The position numbers were made by a program, and so were the translations under genes. This document shows positions 24,031 through 37,733 of a stretch of 64,000 nt of DNA, piece after piece (position 1 is the stretch's first letter; every line of letters begins with the position of its first letter). The notes below the pieces were generated by a model. It did not search any database, was not told where the DNA came from, and saw nothing but the letters and a program-made list of their open reading frames with translations. Origin of the DNA: Hyphomicrobiaceae bacterium. GTDB lineage: Bacteria > Pseudomonadota > Alphaproteobacteria > Rhizobiales > Hyphomicrobiaceae. The stretch lies in NCBI GenBank assembly GCA_016793635.1, contig JAEUMD010000025.1, positions 1-64,000 on the forward strand. Direction: 5' to 3'.

Positions 24031-27000
24031 AGCTCGGACTTTCGGGCGTCCTCACCCGGGCGTTCATCGTCTCGCCACTTACGCCGCTGCTGCTGCTGGC
24101 GGCGCTGGCGATGGGCATGCTGGCGCTGATGGCCCTCCCGCGCGAGGAGGAGCCCCAGATCAGCGTGCCGATGGTCGACATCCTGGTCGCCGCCAACGGC
24201 TATCGTGCCGGCGACGCGATCGAGCTGATCACGCGGCCGCTCGAAGACATCGTCAAGGGCATCGACGGCGTCGAGCACGTCTATTCGAGCACCCAGGACG
24301 ACTCCGTCGTCACCACGGCCCGGTTCCTCGTCGGCACCGACCAGGACGCGGCGATGCTCCGCGTGCATGAGAAGATCCGCGCGAACATCCGCGACCTGCC
24401 CAAGGGCATCCCCGAGCCGGCGATCGTCGGTCGTGGCATCAACGACGTCGCGATCGTCGTGCTCACACTCGAGCCGAAGGCCGAGCAGGCGGGCCGATGG
24501 GACCCGAACGGCCTGTTCCAGGTGGCCCAGGAGCTTCAGCACGAGCTGGTCAAGGTCGACGACGTGGGATTGAGCTACATCGTCGGCGGCAGCCCCAGCC
24601 AGATCCGGATCGAGCCTGACCCGGAGCGCCTGTCGCTCTACGGCATCACGCTCAACCAGCTCGTCGACAAGCTGACCAATGCGAACCGCTCGTTCCTGGT
24701 CGGCGCCTACCGCGACCAGGGGCGCAATGTGCCGGTGCTGGCCGGCCAGACGCTCCAGGGCGTCCCCGATATCGGGCTCCTCCTGCTCACGTCGCGTGAC
24801 GGCCGGCCGGTCTACGTCAAGGACGTGGCGGACGTCGTCGTCGGCGGCTCCGAGCCGGACTTCCGCGCCTGGCGCTTCACGCCCGACGCCTCGGGCGCGC
24901 TCGACCGCAGGCCGGCCGTCAGCATCGCCTTCGCCAAGCGCAAAGGCGCCAACGCCGTCACCGTCGCCGGCGATCTGATCGACCGCCTCGAAAGCGTGAA
25001 GGGCCGCGTGGTTCCCGAAGGCCTCGCCGTCAGCGTCAGCCGCAACTACGGCGAGACCGCCAGCGACAAGGCGGACGAGCTGCTGTTCCACCTCGCGCTG
25101 GCGACGGTCTCGATCGTCATCCTGATCACGCTGGCGATCGGCTGGCGCGAAGGCGTGGTCGTCATGGTGGTGATCCCGACGACGATCCTGCTGACCCTCT
25201 TCGCCGCCTGGCTGATGGGCTACACGATCAACCGGGTCAGTCTCTTCGCGCTGATCTTCTCGATCGGCATCCTGGTCGACGACGCCATCGTCGTGGTCGA
25301 GAACATCGTCCGTCACTGGCATCGGCGGGGCGAGGGGGATCTCGTCGCGAAGGCGGTGGACGCGGTCGCCGAGGTCGGCAACCCCACCATCGTCGCGACG
25401 CTGACGATCGTCGTGGCGCTGCTGCCGATGATGTTCGTCAGCGGGCTGATGGGCCCCTATATGAGCCCGATCCCCGCGAACGCTTCGATGGCGATGCTGT
25501 TCTCGTTCTTCGTCGCGGTCACGGTCACGCCCTGGCTTCTCTATCGCATCGCCGCGCGCCGCTTCGCCGGCCCGCACGGCGGCGGACACGGGGCGCATGA
25601 GGAGCAGGGCGGCGCGCTCGGGCGCCTCTACCTGGCGATCGCAAGGCCCCTGCTTGCCGGCCGGGTTCGCTCCAAGCTCTTCCTGCTGACGGTCGGCGCC
25701 GCGACGGTCGCGGTCTGCGTCCTGTTCGCGACCCGCGACGTGACCGTCAAACTGCTGCCATTTGACGACAAGTCGGAGTTTCAGGTGGTGGTCGACCTGC
25801 CGGCCGGCTCGACCCTCGAGGACACCGAGCGCGTGCTCGCTGCGGCGGCCGAACGCCTGCGCGCCCTGCCCGAGCTCGCCTCGGTCGAGGCCTATGCCGG
25901 TACCGCGGCGCCGTTCAACTTCAACGGCCTCGTCCGGCATTCCTATCTCCGCCGCAGCCCGGAGCTTGGCGACCTGCAGGTCAACCTGCGGCCGAAGTCC
26001 GAGCGCGACCGCGGCAGCCATGCGATCGCGCTGGAAGGACGCCGCCTCCTCGCCGACCTGCCACGTCCCGAGGGCACGGTGATCAAGGTGGTCGAGGTTC
26101 CGCCCGGCCCGCCGGTGCTGGCGACCCTGCTGATCGAGGTCTACGGGCCGGACCAGGAGACCCGGGCCACGACGGCGCTGAAAATCCGCGAGGCCTTCGC
26201 CGGCGTCGACTTCATCGTCGACATCGACGATACGCTGCGCAAGCCGGGGGAGCGGCTTCGCTTCGCCATCGATCAGGAGAGCCTCGAGTTCCACGGCGTC
26301 GAGGAGCAGGCCGTCTACGACACGATCGCCGCCATCGTCGGCGGCGTGAAGATCGGCTACTCGCAACGCGGCGCCGGATCCAAGCCCGTCGACATCTCGA
26401 TCGCCCTGCCGAAGTCGGCGCTGTCGCCGGGCGAGCGCATCCTCTCGACCCCGGTCCCGGCCGGCGGCACGAGGCGGGAGGGCGCCAATGTCGAGCTCGG
26501 CGACGTCGTGACGCTGGTGCGCGAGCCGGCCTCGCACACGATCTTCCGGCGCAACGGGCGGTTCGCCGAGATGGTGACCGCCGAACTTGCCGGGGCCTTC
26601 GAGGCGCCGATCTACGGGATGCTCGCGGTCGAGGACCGTCTCGCCGCGATGGACTGGGGTCCGGGCGGGCCTCCTGTGGTCGGCTATCACGGACAGCCGA
26701 AGGACGAGTCGAAGGCCTCGCTTCTGTGGGACGGCGAGTGGGAAGTCACCTACGTCACCTTCCGCGACATGGGTGCGGCCTTCGGTGTGGCCATCCTCGG
26801 CATCTACCTGCTGGTGGTGGCGCAGTTCGGATCGTTCCGGCTGCCGCTGGTCATCCTGGTACCGGTACCGCTGACCCTGATCGGCATCGTTCTCGGCCAC
26901 TGGGCCTTCTCCGCGCCGTTCACCGCGACCTCGATGATCGGCTTCATCGCTCTGGCCGGGATCATCGTCCGCAACTCGATCCTGCTGGTCGACTTCATCC

Positions 27001-27263
27001 GGCACCGGCGCGAGGCGGGCGAGCGCCTCAGGCCGGCGCTGCTCGAAGCCGGCGCCATCCGGATCAAGCCGATCGTCCTGACCGCCGCGGCGGCCATGAT
27101 CGGGGCGGCCTTCATCATCGGCGACCCGATCTTCCAGGGCCTGGCGCTGTCGCTCGTCTTCGGGCTGGCGTCTTCGACGGTCCTGACCCTGCTGGTGATC
27201 CCGGCGATCTACGTTTGGCTGCGGGACGACGAGCCGAAGGTCAGGCCTCTATCTGCTGGCTGA
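24027..27263 (+). CDS. RND efflux permease, AcrB/HAE1 family
   Basis: A 1078-residue proton-driven pump with two repeats of one plus five membrane helices and large periplasmic loops. The paired aspartates of the proton relay are D418-D419 in GILVDDAIVVVENI. A histidine-rich cytoplasmic stretch at about residues 515-527 (GPHGGGHGAHEEQ) follows helix 6. CusA-type metal pumps have a conserved methionine set that I cannot confirm here. The position across the palindrome from the sulfide repressor suggests it exports something made under sulfide stress. It overlaps trxC tail-to-tail by 23 nt. Confidence 0.92.
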   Translation: MKLGLSGVLTRAFIVSPLTPLLLLAALAMGMLALMALPREEEPQISVPMVDILVAANGYRAGDAIELITRPLEDIVKGIDGVEHVYSSTQDDSVVTTARFLVGTDQDAAMLRVHEKIRANIRDLPKGIPEPAIVGRGINDVAIVVLTLEPKAEQAGRWDPNGLFQVAQELQHELVKVDDVGLSYIVGGSPSQIRIEPDPERLSLYGITLNQLVDKLTNANRSFLVGAYRDQGRNVPVLAGQTLQGVPDIGLLLLTSRDGRPVYVKDVADVVVGGSEPDFRAWRFTPDASGALDRRPAVSIAFAKRKGANAVTVAGDLIDRLESVKGRVVPEGLAVSVSRNYGETASDKADELLFHLALATVSIVILITLAIGWREGVVVMVVIPTTILLTLFAAWLMGYTINRVSLFALIFSIGILVDDAIVVVENIVRHWHRRGEGDLVAKAVDAVAEVGNPTIVATLTIVVALLPMMFVSGLMGPYMSPIPANASMAMLFSFFVAVTVTPWLLYRIAARRFAGPHGGGHGAHEEQGGALGRLYLAIARPLLAGRVRSKLFLLTVGAATVAVCVLFATRDVTVKLLPFDDKSEFQVVVDLPAGSTLEDTERVLAAAAERLRALPELASVEAYAGTAAPFNFNGLVRHSYLRRSPELGDLQVNLRPKSERDRGSHAIALEGRRLLADLPRPEGTVIKVVEVPPGPPVLATLLIEVYGPDQETRATTALKIREAFAGVDFIVDIDDTLRKPGERLRFAIDQESLEFHGVEEQAVYDTIAAIVGGVKIGYSQRGAGSKPVDISIALPKSALSPGERILSTPVPAGGTRREGANVELGDVVTLVREPASHTIFRRNGRFAEMVTAELAGAFEAPIYGMLAVEDRLAAMDWGPGGPPVVGYHGQPKDESKASLLWDGEWEVTYVTFRDMGAAFGVAILGIYLLVVAQFGSFRLPLVILVPVPLTLIGIVLGHWAFSAPFTATSMIGFIALAGIIVRNSILLVDFIRHRREAGERLRPALLEAGAIRIKPIVLTAAAAMIGAAFIIGDPIFQGLALSLVFGLASSTVLTLLVIPAIYVWLRDDEPKVRPLSAG

Positions 27264-27678
27264 CCCAGCGGCGAAGCTCGCCGGGAGGAAGCGCGCCCGA
27301 GCGGCGGGCGATTTCCTTGCCGCCCTTGAAGATCACGAGCGTCGGGATCGCCTGGATGCGATAGCGGGCGGCCAGCCCTTGCTCCGCATCCGTGTCGACC
27401 TTGGCGAGCCGCGCCTTCGGCTCGATCTCGGCGGCCGCCGCCTCGAACACCGGCGCCATGGTCCGGCACGGGCCGCACCATGGCGCCCAGAAATCGACCA
27501 CCAGCGGCAGCTCGGAGCCGGCGTGCTTGTCGAAGCGCGCGGTATCCAGTGCCACGGGCTTTGCCTGGAATAGCGGTTGGCCGCACTGGCCGCATTTGCC
27601 GCCCTGCCCGAGCCGCTCCACCGGCACACGGTTCAAGGTATCGCAGCTCGGGCAGGGAATGATCTTCGACTCGGCCAT
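27241..27678 (-). CDS. trxC: Thioredoxin TrxC (thioredoxin 2)
   Basis: A 145-residue thioredoxin with an N-terminal zinc ribbon (C9, C12, C29, C32: PCPSC and CGQCG) and the active site WCGPC at 67-71. This is the oxidative-stress thioredoxin of proteobacteria, a cytoplasmic disulfide reductase. The cis-proline segment [11 protein letters not shown] is present. It is monocistronic and converges with the RND gene. Being next to a sulfide-stress locus may or may not be meaningful. Confidence 0.94.
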   Translation of the reverse strand: MAESKIIPCPSCDTLNRVPVERLGQGGKCGQCGQPLFQAKPVALDTARFDKHAGSELPLVVDFWAPWCGPCRTMAPVFEAAAAEIEPKARLAKVDTDAEQGLAARYRIQAIPTLVIFKGGKEIARRSGALPPGELRRWVSQQIEA

Positions 27679-27784
27679 ATGTCTTTTGTCTCCGACTTCG
27701 AGATGGGTTGCGCGCGCAGCGATTCCAGCCCCCTTTCCGAGTGGATGGGTTGAGCCTGGGAGCGAGGCGCGCTATCAGGCGCAT

Positions 27785-28909
27785 ATGACAGCGGCCTCCT
27801 ATGCCGAAGTATCGGCCGGGCTAGATGCCCAGGTCGCCTCCGGCAAGCTCAAGCCAGACCCCGATCAGATCGAGATCGCCCGCCGCCTCGACCGGCTGGC
27901 GGAGGAACTCGTGCGCCAGGAGAGCTCGGGATCGGGCTGGGGCGCGCGCCTCTTCGGCAAGAAGCCGGCCGAGCCGCCGCGCGGCGTCTATCTCTGGGGC
28001 GGGGTCGGCCGCGGCAAGTCGATGCTGATGGACCTGTTCTTCGCCCATGCGAAGATCGAGAGGAAGCGCCGGGTCCACTTCCACGAGTTCATGCAGGAAT
28101 GCCACGAGCGGATCCACCGCTGGCGGCAGGCCAACCAGGTTTCCAAGACCTCGGAGCCGATCCGCCCGCTCGCGCGCCAGATCGCCGACGAGGCGCGGCT
28201 TCTCTGCTTCGACGAGTTCCAGGTCCACGACATCGCCGATGCGATGATCCTGGGCCGGCTCTTCTACGCGCTGTTCGAGCTCGACGTCGTCGTCGTCGCC
28301 ACCTCGAACCGTCCGCCCGACGACCTCTACAAGGGCGGGCTGCAGCGCGAGCTGTTCGTGCCGTTCATTGGCCTCATCAAGCAGAAGCTCGACGTGATGC
28401 CCTTAGACGGCGCCACCGACTACCGGCTGGCGAGGCTCGGGCGGATGGCGGTCTATCACACGCCGCTCGGGTCGGCCTCGCGTCAGGCGCTGGCCGAGGC
28501 CTTCCATGCGCTGACCCTGGGCGCCCCGGGGCAGACCGAGCAGATCACGGTGAAGGGGCGCGTCGTCCAGGTCCCCCGCGCCGCGGAGGGCGTCGCCTGG
28601 TTCACCTTTGCCGATCTCTGCGACCAACCGCTCGGCGCCGGCGACTATTTGGCCATCGCGCGCCGCTATCACACGGTCATCCTGGAAGGCATTCCGGAGA
28701 TGGGGCCCGAAAGCCGCGACAAGGCGAAGCGCTTCGTCACCCTGATCGATGCGCTCTACGAGCGGAAGGTGAATCTGATCTGTTCCGCCGTGAACCCTCC
28801 CGAGCTGCTCTACCCGAAGGGCGACGGCGCCTTCGAGTTCCAGCGGACGGTGTCCCGGCTGGAAGAGATGCAGTCGGCCGAGTACCAGACCCAGCCGCAT
28901 CTGAAATAG
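27785..28909 (+). CDS. zapE: Cell division protein ZapE (AFG1-like ATPase)
   Basis: A 374-residue P-loop ATPase. Walker A GGVGRGKS is at 72-79, followed by [13 protein letters not shown], and Walker [19 protein letters not shown] is near 138-155. ZapE binds FtsZ late in division; the mitochondrial homologue AFG1 acts on oxidative phosphorylation proteins. Genes just upstream of mdh-sucCD in alphaproteobacteria are often zapE. ATG at 27785; a longer frame reaching back into trxC is antisense noise. Confidence 0.93.
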   Translation: MTAASYAEVSAGLDAQVASGKLKPDPDQIEIARRLDRLAEELVRQESSGSGWGARLFGKKPAEPPRGVYLWGGVGRGKSMLMDLFFAHAKIERKRRVHFHEFMQECHERIHRWRQANQVSKTSEPIRPLARQIADEARLLCFDEFQVHDIADAMILGRLFYALFELDVVVVATSNRPPDDLYKGGLQRELFVPFIGLIKQKLDVMPLDGATDYRLARLGRMAVYHTPLGSASRQALAEAFHALTLGAPGQTEQITVKGRVVQVPRAAEGVAWFTFADLCDQPLGAGDYLAIARRYHTVILEGIPEMGPESRDKAKRFVTLIDALYERKVNLICSAVNPPELLYPKGDGAFEFQRTVSRLEEMQSAEYQTQPHLK

Positions 28910-30085
<1,176 letters not shown>

Positions 30086-30136
30086 CATCGACGCCGTGAT
30101 ACAGTCGCCGACCCTCACTCAGGTGGACGCTCGCGC

Positions 30137-32184
<2,048 letters not shown>

Positions 32185-32241
32185 CGACCGCCCCACTTTA
32201 GGGAGCGCGAGGGTCGGGTGGCCGCTCGCGTCGAGGACGAA

Positions 32242-35097
32242 ATGGCACGCGCATCCGAAGCAACCTTCCTTAGCGGCGCCAACGCGCCGTTCATCGCCGA
32301 GATGTATGAGCGCTATGTCGTCGACCCGAAGTCGGTCGACGCGAGCTGGCAGAGCTTTTTCGGCGAGCTGACCGACGAGCCGGCGGCCGTCGCCTCCGAG
32401 GTCAAGGGTGCGTCCTGGAAGCCCAGGTCGAACCGCATCATCGGCAACGGCCACGACATGGCCGCCGCCGGCGTCGTCGCCAAGGGCGCCAGCGAGTCCG
32501 AGGTCCGCGCCGCCGCGGTCGACTCATTCCGTGCGCTGATGCTGATCCGCGCCTATCGCGAGCGCGGCCACCTCAATGCCAACCTCGACCCGCTCGGCCT
32601 CGAGAAGCCGAAGTACCATCCCGAGCTCGACCCCGCGACCTACGGCTTCGGCGACAGCGACCTCGATCGGTCGATCTTCGTCGCCGGCCAGCTCGGCTTC
32701 GAGGCGGCACCGCTCCGCCAGATCCTCGCCGCCGCTCAGGCGACCTACTGCGGCAATGTCGGCGTCGAGTACATGCACATCACCGACCCCGACCGCCGCG
32801 CCTGGATCCAGGAGCGCATCGAGGGCGAGCGCAACCACACCGACTTCACGCCCCGCGGCAAGAAGGCGATCCTCGGCCGCCTGATCGCATCCGAAACCTT
32901 CGAGCGCTTCTGCGGCGTGAAGTGGGTCGGCACCAAGCGTTTCGGTCTCGACGGCGGCGAGGCGCTGATCCCCGGCCTCGAGCAGATCCTCAAGCGCGGC
33001 GGCCAGCTGGGCCTGAAGGAAGTCGTGATCGGCATGCCGCATCGCGGCCGCCTCAACGTGCTCACCAACTTCATGAGCAAGCCGTTCAAGGCGCTGTTCT
33101 CGGAGTTCCAGGGTAATCCGGCGAACCCGGAAGAGGTCCAGGGCTCGGGCGACGTGAAGTACCACATGGGTACCTCGTCGGACCGCGAATTCGACGGCAA
33201 CGTCGTCCATCTGTCGCTCACGGCCAATCCCTCGCACCTCGAAGCCGTCAACCCGGTGGTCGAGGGCAAGGCGCGCGCCAAGCAGCAGCAGCTCGGCGAC
33301 AAGGACCGCAAGCTGGTGCTGCCGCTGCTGCTGCACGGCGACGCGGCTTTCGCCGGCCAGGGCCTGGTGCCGGAGACGCTGATGCTCTCCGAGCTCAAGG
33401 GCTACAAGACCGGCGGCACGCTCCATTTCATCGTTAACAACCAGATCGGCTTCACCACGGCGCCGTCCTACTCGCGCTCGTCCCCGTATCCGTCGGACGT
33501 GGCCAAGATGGTCGACGCGCCGATCTTCCATGTGAACGGCGACGATCCGGAGGCGGTGGTGCACGTCTCGCGCATCGCGATCGAGTACCGCCAGCAGTTC
33601 GGCTCCGACGTCGTCATCGACATGTTCTGCTATCGGCGCTTCGGCCATAACGAGTCCGACGAGCCGATGTTCACCCAGCCGCTGATGTACAAGAAGATCG
33701 CGACGCAGCCGACGACGCGCGAGATCTACGCCGGCCGCCTGGTCGAGGAAGGCGTCGTCACCAAGGACGAAGCCGAGGCGATGGTGGCCGAGTTCAAGGA
33801 CATGCTGGAGGTCGAATTCCAGGCCGCCACCTCCTACAAGCCGAACAAGGCCGACTGGCTCGAAGGCAAGTGGATCGGCCTCGGCCTTGCTGCCGACGAC
33901 GATCGCCGCGGCGACACCGCCGTCGAGATGAAGACGCTGAAAGAGGTCGGCGCCGCGCTCTCGCGCTTCCCTGAAGGCTTCACCGTCAACTCGAAGCTGG
34001 TCCGCCAGCTCGAGGCCAAGAAGAAGATGATCGAGAGCGGCGAGGGCATCGACTGGGCGCTCGGCGAGGCGCTCGCCTTCGGCACGCTCGCGGTCGAGGG
34101 CGTCCCGGTCCGGCTCTCCGGCCAGGACTCCGGGCGCGGCACCTTCAGCCACCGCCATGCGGTGCTGGTCGACCAGAAGACCGAGCAGCGCTTCGTGCCC
34201 CTCAACAACATCCGCGACGGCCAGGCGACCTTCGAGGTCCATGACAGCCCGCTCTCCGAGCAGGCGGTGCTGGGCTTCGAGTACGGCTACTCGCTCGCCG
34301 ATCCCAACTCGCTGGTGCTGTGGGAAGCGCAGTTCGGCGACTTCGTCAACGGCGCCCAGATCATCATCGACCAGTTCATCGCCGCCGGCGAGATCAAGTG
34401 GCTGCGCATGTCTGGCCTCGTGATGCTGCTGCCGCACGGCTACGAGGGCGCGGGGCCGGAGCACTCCTCGGCGCGCCTGGAGCGTTTCCTCCAGCTCTGC
34501 GGCGAGGACAACCTCCAGGTCGTCAACTGCACGACGCCCGCCAACTACTTCCACGCGCTCCGGCGCCAGCTGCGCCGGCCCTATCGCAAGCCGCTGATCG
34601 TCATGTCGCCGAAGTCGCTGCTCCGGCACAAGATGGTGATCTCGAAGCTGTCCGAGATGGGCCCGGGATCGACCTTCCATCGCCTGCTCTGGGACGACGG
34701 CGAGGTGGTCGCCGACGAGAAGATCAAGCGGGTCGTGCTGTGCTCGGGCAAGATCTACTACGACCTCTACGAGGAGCGGCAGAAGCGCGGCATCAAGGAC
34801 GTCTACCTGATGCGGCTGGAGCAGCTCTATCCGTTCCCGAAGAACGCGCTGACCAAGGAACTGAAGCGCTTCCCGAAGGCCGAAGTGGTCTGGTGCCAGG
34901 AAGAGCCGGAGAATGCCGGCGCCTGGACCTTCGTCGACCGTCGGATCGAGCAGTGCATGGTCGATGCCGGCATGAAGGCGACGCGTCCGGCCTATGCCGG
35001 GCGGCCCGGTGCGGCGGCGACGGCCACCGGCCTGCTCCGCCGGCACAACCGCGAGGAAGCCGAGCTCCTGAACCAGGCGCTGACTCTCAAGGCCTAA
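32242..35097 (+). CDS. sucA: 2-oxoglutarate dehydrogenase E1 component
   Basis: A 951-residue thiamine-diphosphate enzyme that decarboxylates 2-oxoglutarate. The N-terminal [32 protein letters not shown] is the typical E1o leader, and [10 protein letters not shown] and the GDAAFAGQG ThDP motif are present. I chose the ATG at 32242 because GAGGA precedes it at the right distance and the homologous leader starts there. A GTG at 32218 would add eight unconserved residues. It works with odhB and lpd encoded next. Confidence 0.96.
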   Translation: MARASEATFLSGANAPFIAEMYERYVVDPKSVDASWQSFFGELTDEPAAVASEVKGASWKPRSNRIIGNGHDMAAAGVVAKGASESEVRAAAVDSFRALMLIRAYRERGHLNANLDPLGLEKPKYHPELDPATYGFGDSDLDRSIFVAGQLGFEAAPLRQILAAAQATYCGNVGVEYMHITDPDRRAWIQERIEGERNHTDFTPRGKKAILGRLIASETFERFCGVKWVGTKRFGLDGGEALIPGLEQILKRGGQLGLKEVVIGMPHRGRLNVLTNFMSKPFKALFSEFQGNPANPEEVQGSGDVKYHMGTSSDREFDGNVVHLSLTANPSHLEAVNPVVEGKARAKQQQLGDKDRKLVLPLLLHGDAAFAGQGLVPETLMLSELKGYKTGGTLHFIVNNQIGFTTAPSYSRSSPYPSDVAKMVDAPIFHVNGDDPEAVVHVSRIAIEYRQQFGSDVVIDMFCYRRFGHNESDEPMFTQPLMYKKIATQPTTREIYAGRLVEEGVVTKDEAEAMVAEFKDMLEVEFQAATSYKPNKADWLEGKWIGLGLAADDDRRGDTAVEMKTLKEVGAALSRFPEGFTVNSKLVRQLEAKKKMIESGEGIDWALGEALAFGTLAVEGVPVRLSGQDSGRGTFSHRHAVLVDQKTEQRFVPLNNIRDGQATFEVHDSPLSEQAVLGFEYGYSLADPNSLVLWEAQFGDFVNGAQIIIDQFIAAGEIKWLRMSGLVMLLPHGYEGAGPEHSSARLERFLQLCGEDNLQVVNCTTPANYFHALRRQLRRPYRKPLIVMSPKSLLRHKMVISKLSEMGPGSTFHRLLWDDGEVVADEKIKRVVLCSGKIYYDLYEERQKRGIKDVYLMRLEQLYPFPKNALTKELKRFPKAEVVWCQEEPENAGAWTFVDRRIEQCMVDAGMKATRPAYAGRPGAAATATGLLRRHNREEAELLNQALTLKA

Positions 35098-35119
35098 GAC
35101 GAAGAACAACGAGGCGATC

Positions 35120-36319
35120 ATGGCGACCGAGATCAAGGTACCCACGCTGGGCGAGTCCGTCACCGAGGCGACCGTCGCCAAGTGGCTGAAGAACGTCGGC
35201 GACGCGGTCGCACGCGACGAGCCGCTGGTCGAGCTCGAGACCGATAAGGTCACGCTCGAGGTCAATGCGACTGCTTCCGGCACGCTGGGCTCGATCGCGG
35301 CCGAGGCCGGCGCCACGGTCGAGGTCGGTGGCCTGCTCGGCACGATCAGCGAAGGTGCGGGCGGCGCCGCCGCTCCGGCGAAGCCGGCAGCCAAGCCGGC
35401 CGGAGCATCGCCCGCTACGGCGGCAAAGCCTGCGGCGCCTGCAGCCGCGGCGGCGCCCCTGTCGCCGGCGGTTCGCAAGATGGTCGAGGAGACCAAGGTC
35501 GACCCGTCCAAGATCGCCGGGACCGGCAAGGACGGCCGCCTCACCAAGGGCGACGTGATCCAGGCGGCCGAGGCCAAGCCGGCAGCTCCGGCCGCGCCGA
35601 ACAAGCCGCGCGACCTGGGACCGCGCGAGGAGCGGGTCAGGATGACCCGCTTGCGCAAGCGCATCGCCGAGCGTCTCAAGCAGGCGCAGAACACCGCGGC
35701 CATGCTGACCACCTTCAACGAGGTGGACATGACCCACGTGATGGCGCTCCGGGAGTCCTACAAGGAGCAGTTCGAGAAGCGCCATGGCGTGAAGCTGGGC
35801 TTCATGAGCTTCTTCGTGAAGGCGAGCCTCGCGGCCTTGAAGGAGCTTCCGGCGGTCAACGCCGAGATCGACGGCGACGACCTCATCTACAAGAACCACT
35901 ACGACATCGGCGTCGCCGTCGGCACCGAGCAGGGCCTGGTCGTGCCGGTGGTCCGCGATGCCGACCACATGGGCTTCGCCGAGATCGAGAAGACCATCAA
36001 CGGCCTCGGCAAGAAGGCCCGCGACGGCAAGCTCACGATCGAGGACCTGACCGGCGGCACCTTCACCATCTCGAACGGCGGCGTCTACGGCTCGCTGCTG
36101 TCGACGCCGATCCTGAACACGCCACAGTCCGGCATCCTCGGCATGCACAAGATCCAGCAGCGGCCGATGGCGATCGGCGGCAAGGTCGAGATACGGCCGA
36201 TGATGTACCTGGCGCTCTCCTACGATCACCGGATCATCGACGGCCGCGAGGCGGTGACCTTCCTGGTCCGCGTCAAGGAGGCCATCGAGGACCCGCAGCG
36301 TCTCCTCCTCGAGGTCTGA
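35120..36319 (+). CDS. odhB: Dihydrolipoyllysine succinyltransferase, E2 of oxoglutarate dehydrogenase
   Basis: A 399-residue protein. The single lipoyl domain is at 1-77 with lipoylated K43 in [11 protein letters not shown]. An Ala/Pro linker follows, then the peripheral subunit-binding domain ([18 protein letters not shown], about 114-131) and the catalytic domain ending in [14 protein letters not shown] with the active-site histidine. One lipoyl domain and the LETDK motif mark the succinyl type rather than the acetyl type. AACAACGAGGCG precedes the ATG. Confidence 0.97.
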   Translation: MATEIKVPTLGESVTEATVAKWLKNVGDAVARDEPLVELETDKVTLEVNATASGTLGSIAAEAGATVEVGGLLGTISEGAGGAAAPAKPAAKPAGASPATAAKPAAPAAAAAPLSPAVRKMVEETKVDPSKIAGTGKDGRLTKGDVIQAAEAKPAAPAAPNKPRDLGPREERVRMTRLRKRIAERLKQAQNTAAMLTTFNEVDMTHVMALRESYKEQFEKRHGVKLGFMSFFVKASLAALKELPAVNAEIDGDDLIYKNHYDIGVAVGTEQGLVVPVVRDADHMGFAEIEKTINGLGKKARDGKLTIEDLTGGTFTISNGGVYGSLLSTPILNTPQSGILGMHKIQQRPMAIGGKVEIRPMMYLALSYDHRIIDGREAVTFLVRVKEAIEDPQRLLLEV

Positions 36320-36322
36320 TCC

Positions 36323-37729
36323 ATGGCCCAGTCATTCGACGTCGTCGTCATCGGCTCGGGCCCGGGCGGCTACGTCTGCGCGATCCGCGCAGCCCAGCTC
36401 GGCATGAAGGTCGCCTGCGTCGAGAAGCGCGCGACCCTGGGCGGAACCTGCCTCAATGTCGGCTGCATCCCGTCCAAAGCGCTGCTGGTCGCTTCCGAGA
36501 AGTTCCATGAAGCCCAGCATGGTCTCGGCGACTTCGGCGTCGACGTTAAGGGCGTCTCGCTCGACCTGGCGAAGATGCTCGGCCACAAGGACAAGGTGGT
36601 CGACGCAACGGTCAAGGGCGTCGCCTTCCTGTTCAAGAAGAACAAGATCACGCATGTCGCCGGTACCGGGAAGATCACGGCGCCCGGCAAGGTCGAGGTC
36701 GCGCTGAACGCCGGCGGCACCGACACGCTGGAAGCCAAGCACATCATCATCGCCACCGGATCCGAGGTGATGCCGCTCAAGGGCATCGAGATCGACGAGA
36801 AGCAGATCATCTCGTCCACCGGCGGCCTGGTGCTGAACAAGGTGCCGAAGACCATGGTGGTCATCGGCGGCGGCTATATCGGGCTCGAGCTCGGCTCGGT
36901 CTGGCAGCGTCTCGGCGCCCAGGTGACGGTGGTCGAGTTCCTCGACCGCATCACCCCCGGCATGGACGGCGAGGTCTCCAAGCAGTTCCAGCGGATCCTC
37001 GGCAAGCAGGGGATCACCTTCAAGCTCTCGACCAAGGTGACCTCGGCGAAGGCCGGGAGGAACGGCGTCAGCCTGACGCTGGAGCCGGCCGCCGGCGGTA
37101 CGCCCGAGCAGATGGATGCCGAGGTCGTGCTTGTCTCGGTCGGCCGGCGTCCCTACACGCAGGGCCTCGGCCTCGAGACGGTCGGCGTGGCACTCGACGA
37201 GCGCGGCCGGGTCAAGACCGACAAGCACTTCGCCACGAACGTGAAGGGCATTTACGCGATCGGCGACGTGATCGCCGGCCCGATGCTCGCGCACAAGGCG
37301 GAGGACGAGGGGATTGCGCTCGCCGAGATTCTTGCCGGCCAGGCCGGCCACGTGAACTACGACGTGATTCCCGGCATCGTCTACACGTGGCCGGAAGTGG
37401 CCTCGGTGGGCAAGACCGAGGAGGAGCTGAAGGCCGCCGGCGTCGACTACAAGGCCGGCAAGTTCCCGTTCTCCGCCAATGCGCGCGCGCGCGCCAACGG
37501 CATGACCGACGGCTTCGTGAAGATCCTGGCCGATGCCAAGACCGACCGCGTGCTGGGCGTGCACATCATCGGCGGCGAGGCTGGCGGCATGATCCACGAA
37601 TGCGCGGTAGCGATGGAGTTCGGCGGCTCGGCCGAGGACATCGCGCGCACCTGCCATGGCCATCCGACGGTCAACGAGACGGTCAAGGAAGCGGCGCTGG
37701 GCGTCGCCGGTCGCGCAATCCACATCTAG
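36323..37729 (+). CDS. lpd: Dihydrolipoyl dehydrogenase
   Basis: A 468-residue flavoprotein. The FAD motif [19 protein letters not shown] is at 9-27 and the redox-active disulfide C43/C48 in [13 protein letters not shown]. The NAD-binding [16 protein letters not shown] is at about 174-189, and the C-terminal base histidine lies in [14 protein letters not shown]. It is 3 nt after odhB and serves the oxoglutarate dehydrogenase complex. Confidence 0.97.
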   Translation: MAQSFDVVVIGSGPGGYVCAIRAAQLGMKVACVEKRATLGGTCLNVGCIPSKALLVASEKFHEAQHGLGDFGVDVKGVSLDLAKMLGHKDKVVDATVKGVAFLFKKNKITHVAGTGKITAPGKVEVALNAGGTDTLEAKHIIIATGSEVMPLKGIEIDEKQIISSTGGLVLNKVPKTMVVIGGGYIGLELGSVWQRLGAQVTVVEFLDRITPGMDGEVSKQFQRILGKQGITFKLSTKVTSAKAGRNGVSLTLEPAAGGTPEQMDAEVVLVSVGRRPYTQGLGLETVGVALDERGRVKTDKHFATNVKGIYAIGDVIAGPMLAHKAEDEGIALAEILAGQAGHVNYDVIPGIVYTWPEVASVGKTEEELKAAGVDYKAGKFPFSANARARANGMTDGFVKILADAKTDRVLGVHIIGGEAGGMIHECAVAMEFGGSAEDIARTCHGHPTVNETVKEAALGVAGRAIHI

Positions 37730-37733
37730 TCCG

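Noticed and set aside
23952-27005. A long minus-strand frame opposite the RND permease
   Set aside because: The translation is low-complexity (D/R/G/H rich) and mirrors the codon pattern of the real gene.
32524-35730. A very long open frame on the minus strand opposite sucA and odhB
   Set aside because: It is the antisense of conserved genes in GC-rich DNA, with no domain sense and no ribosome site.
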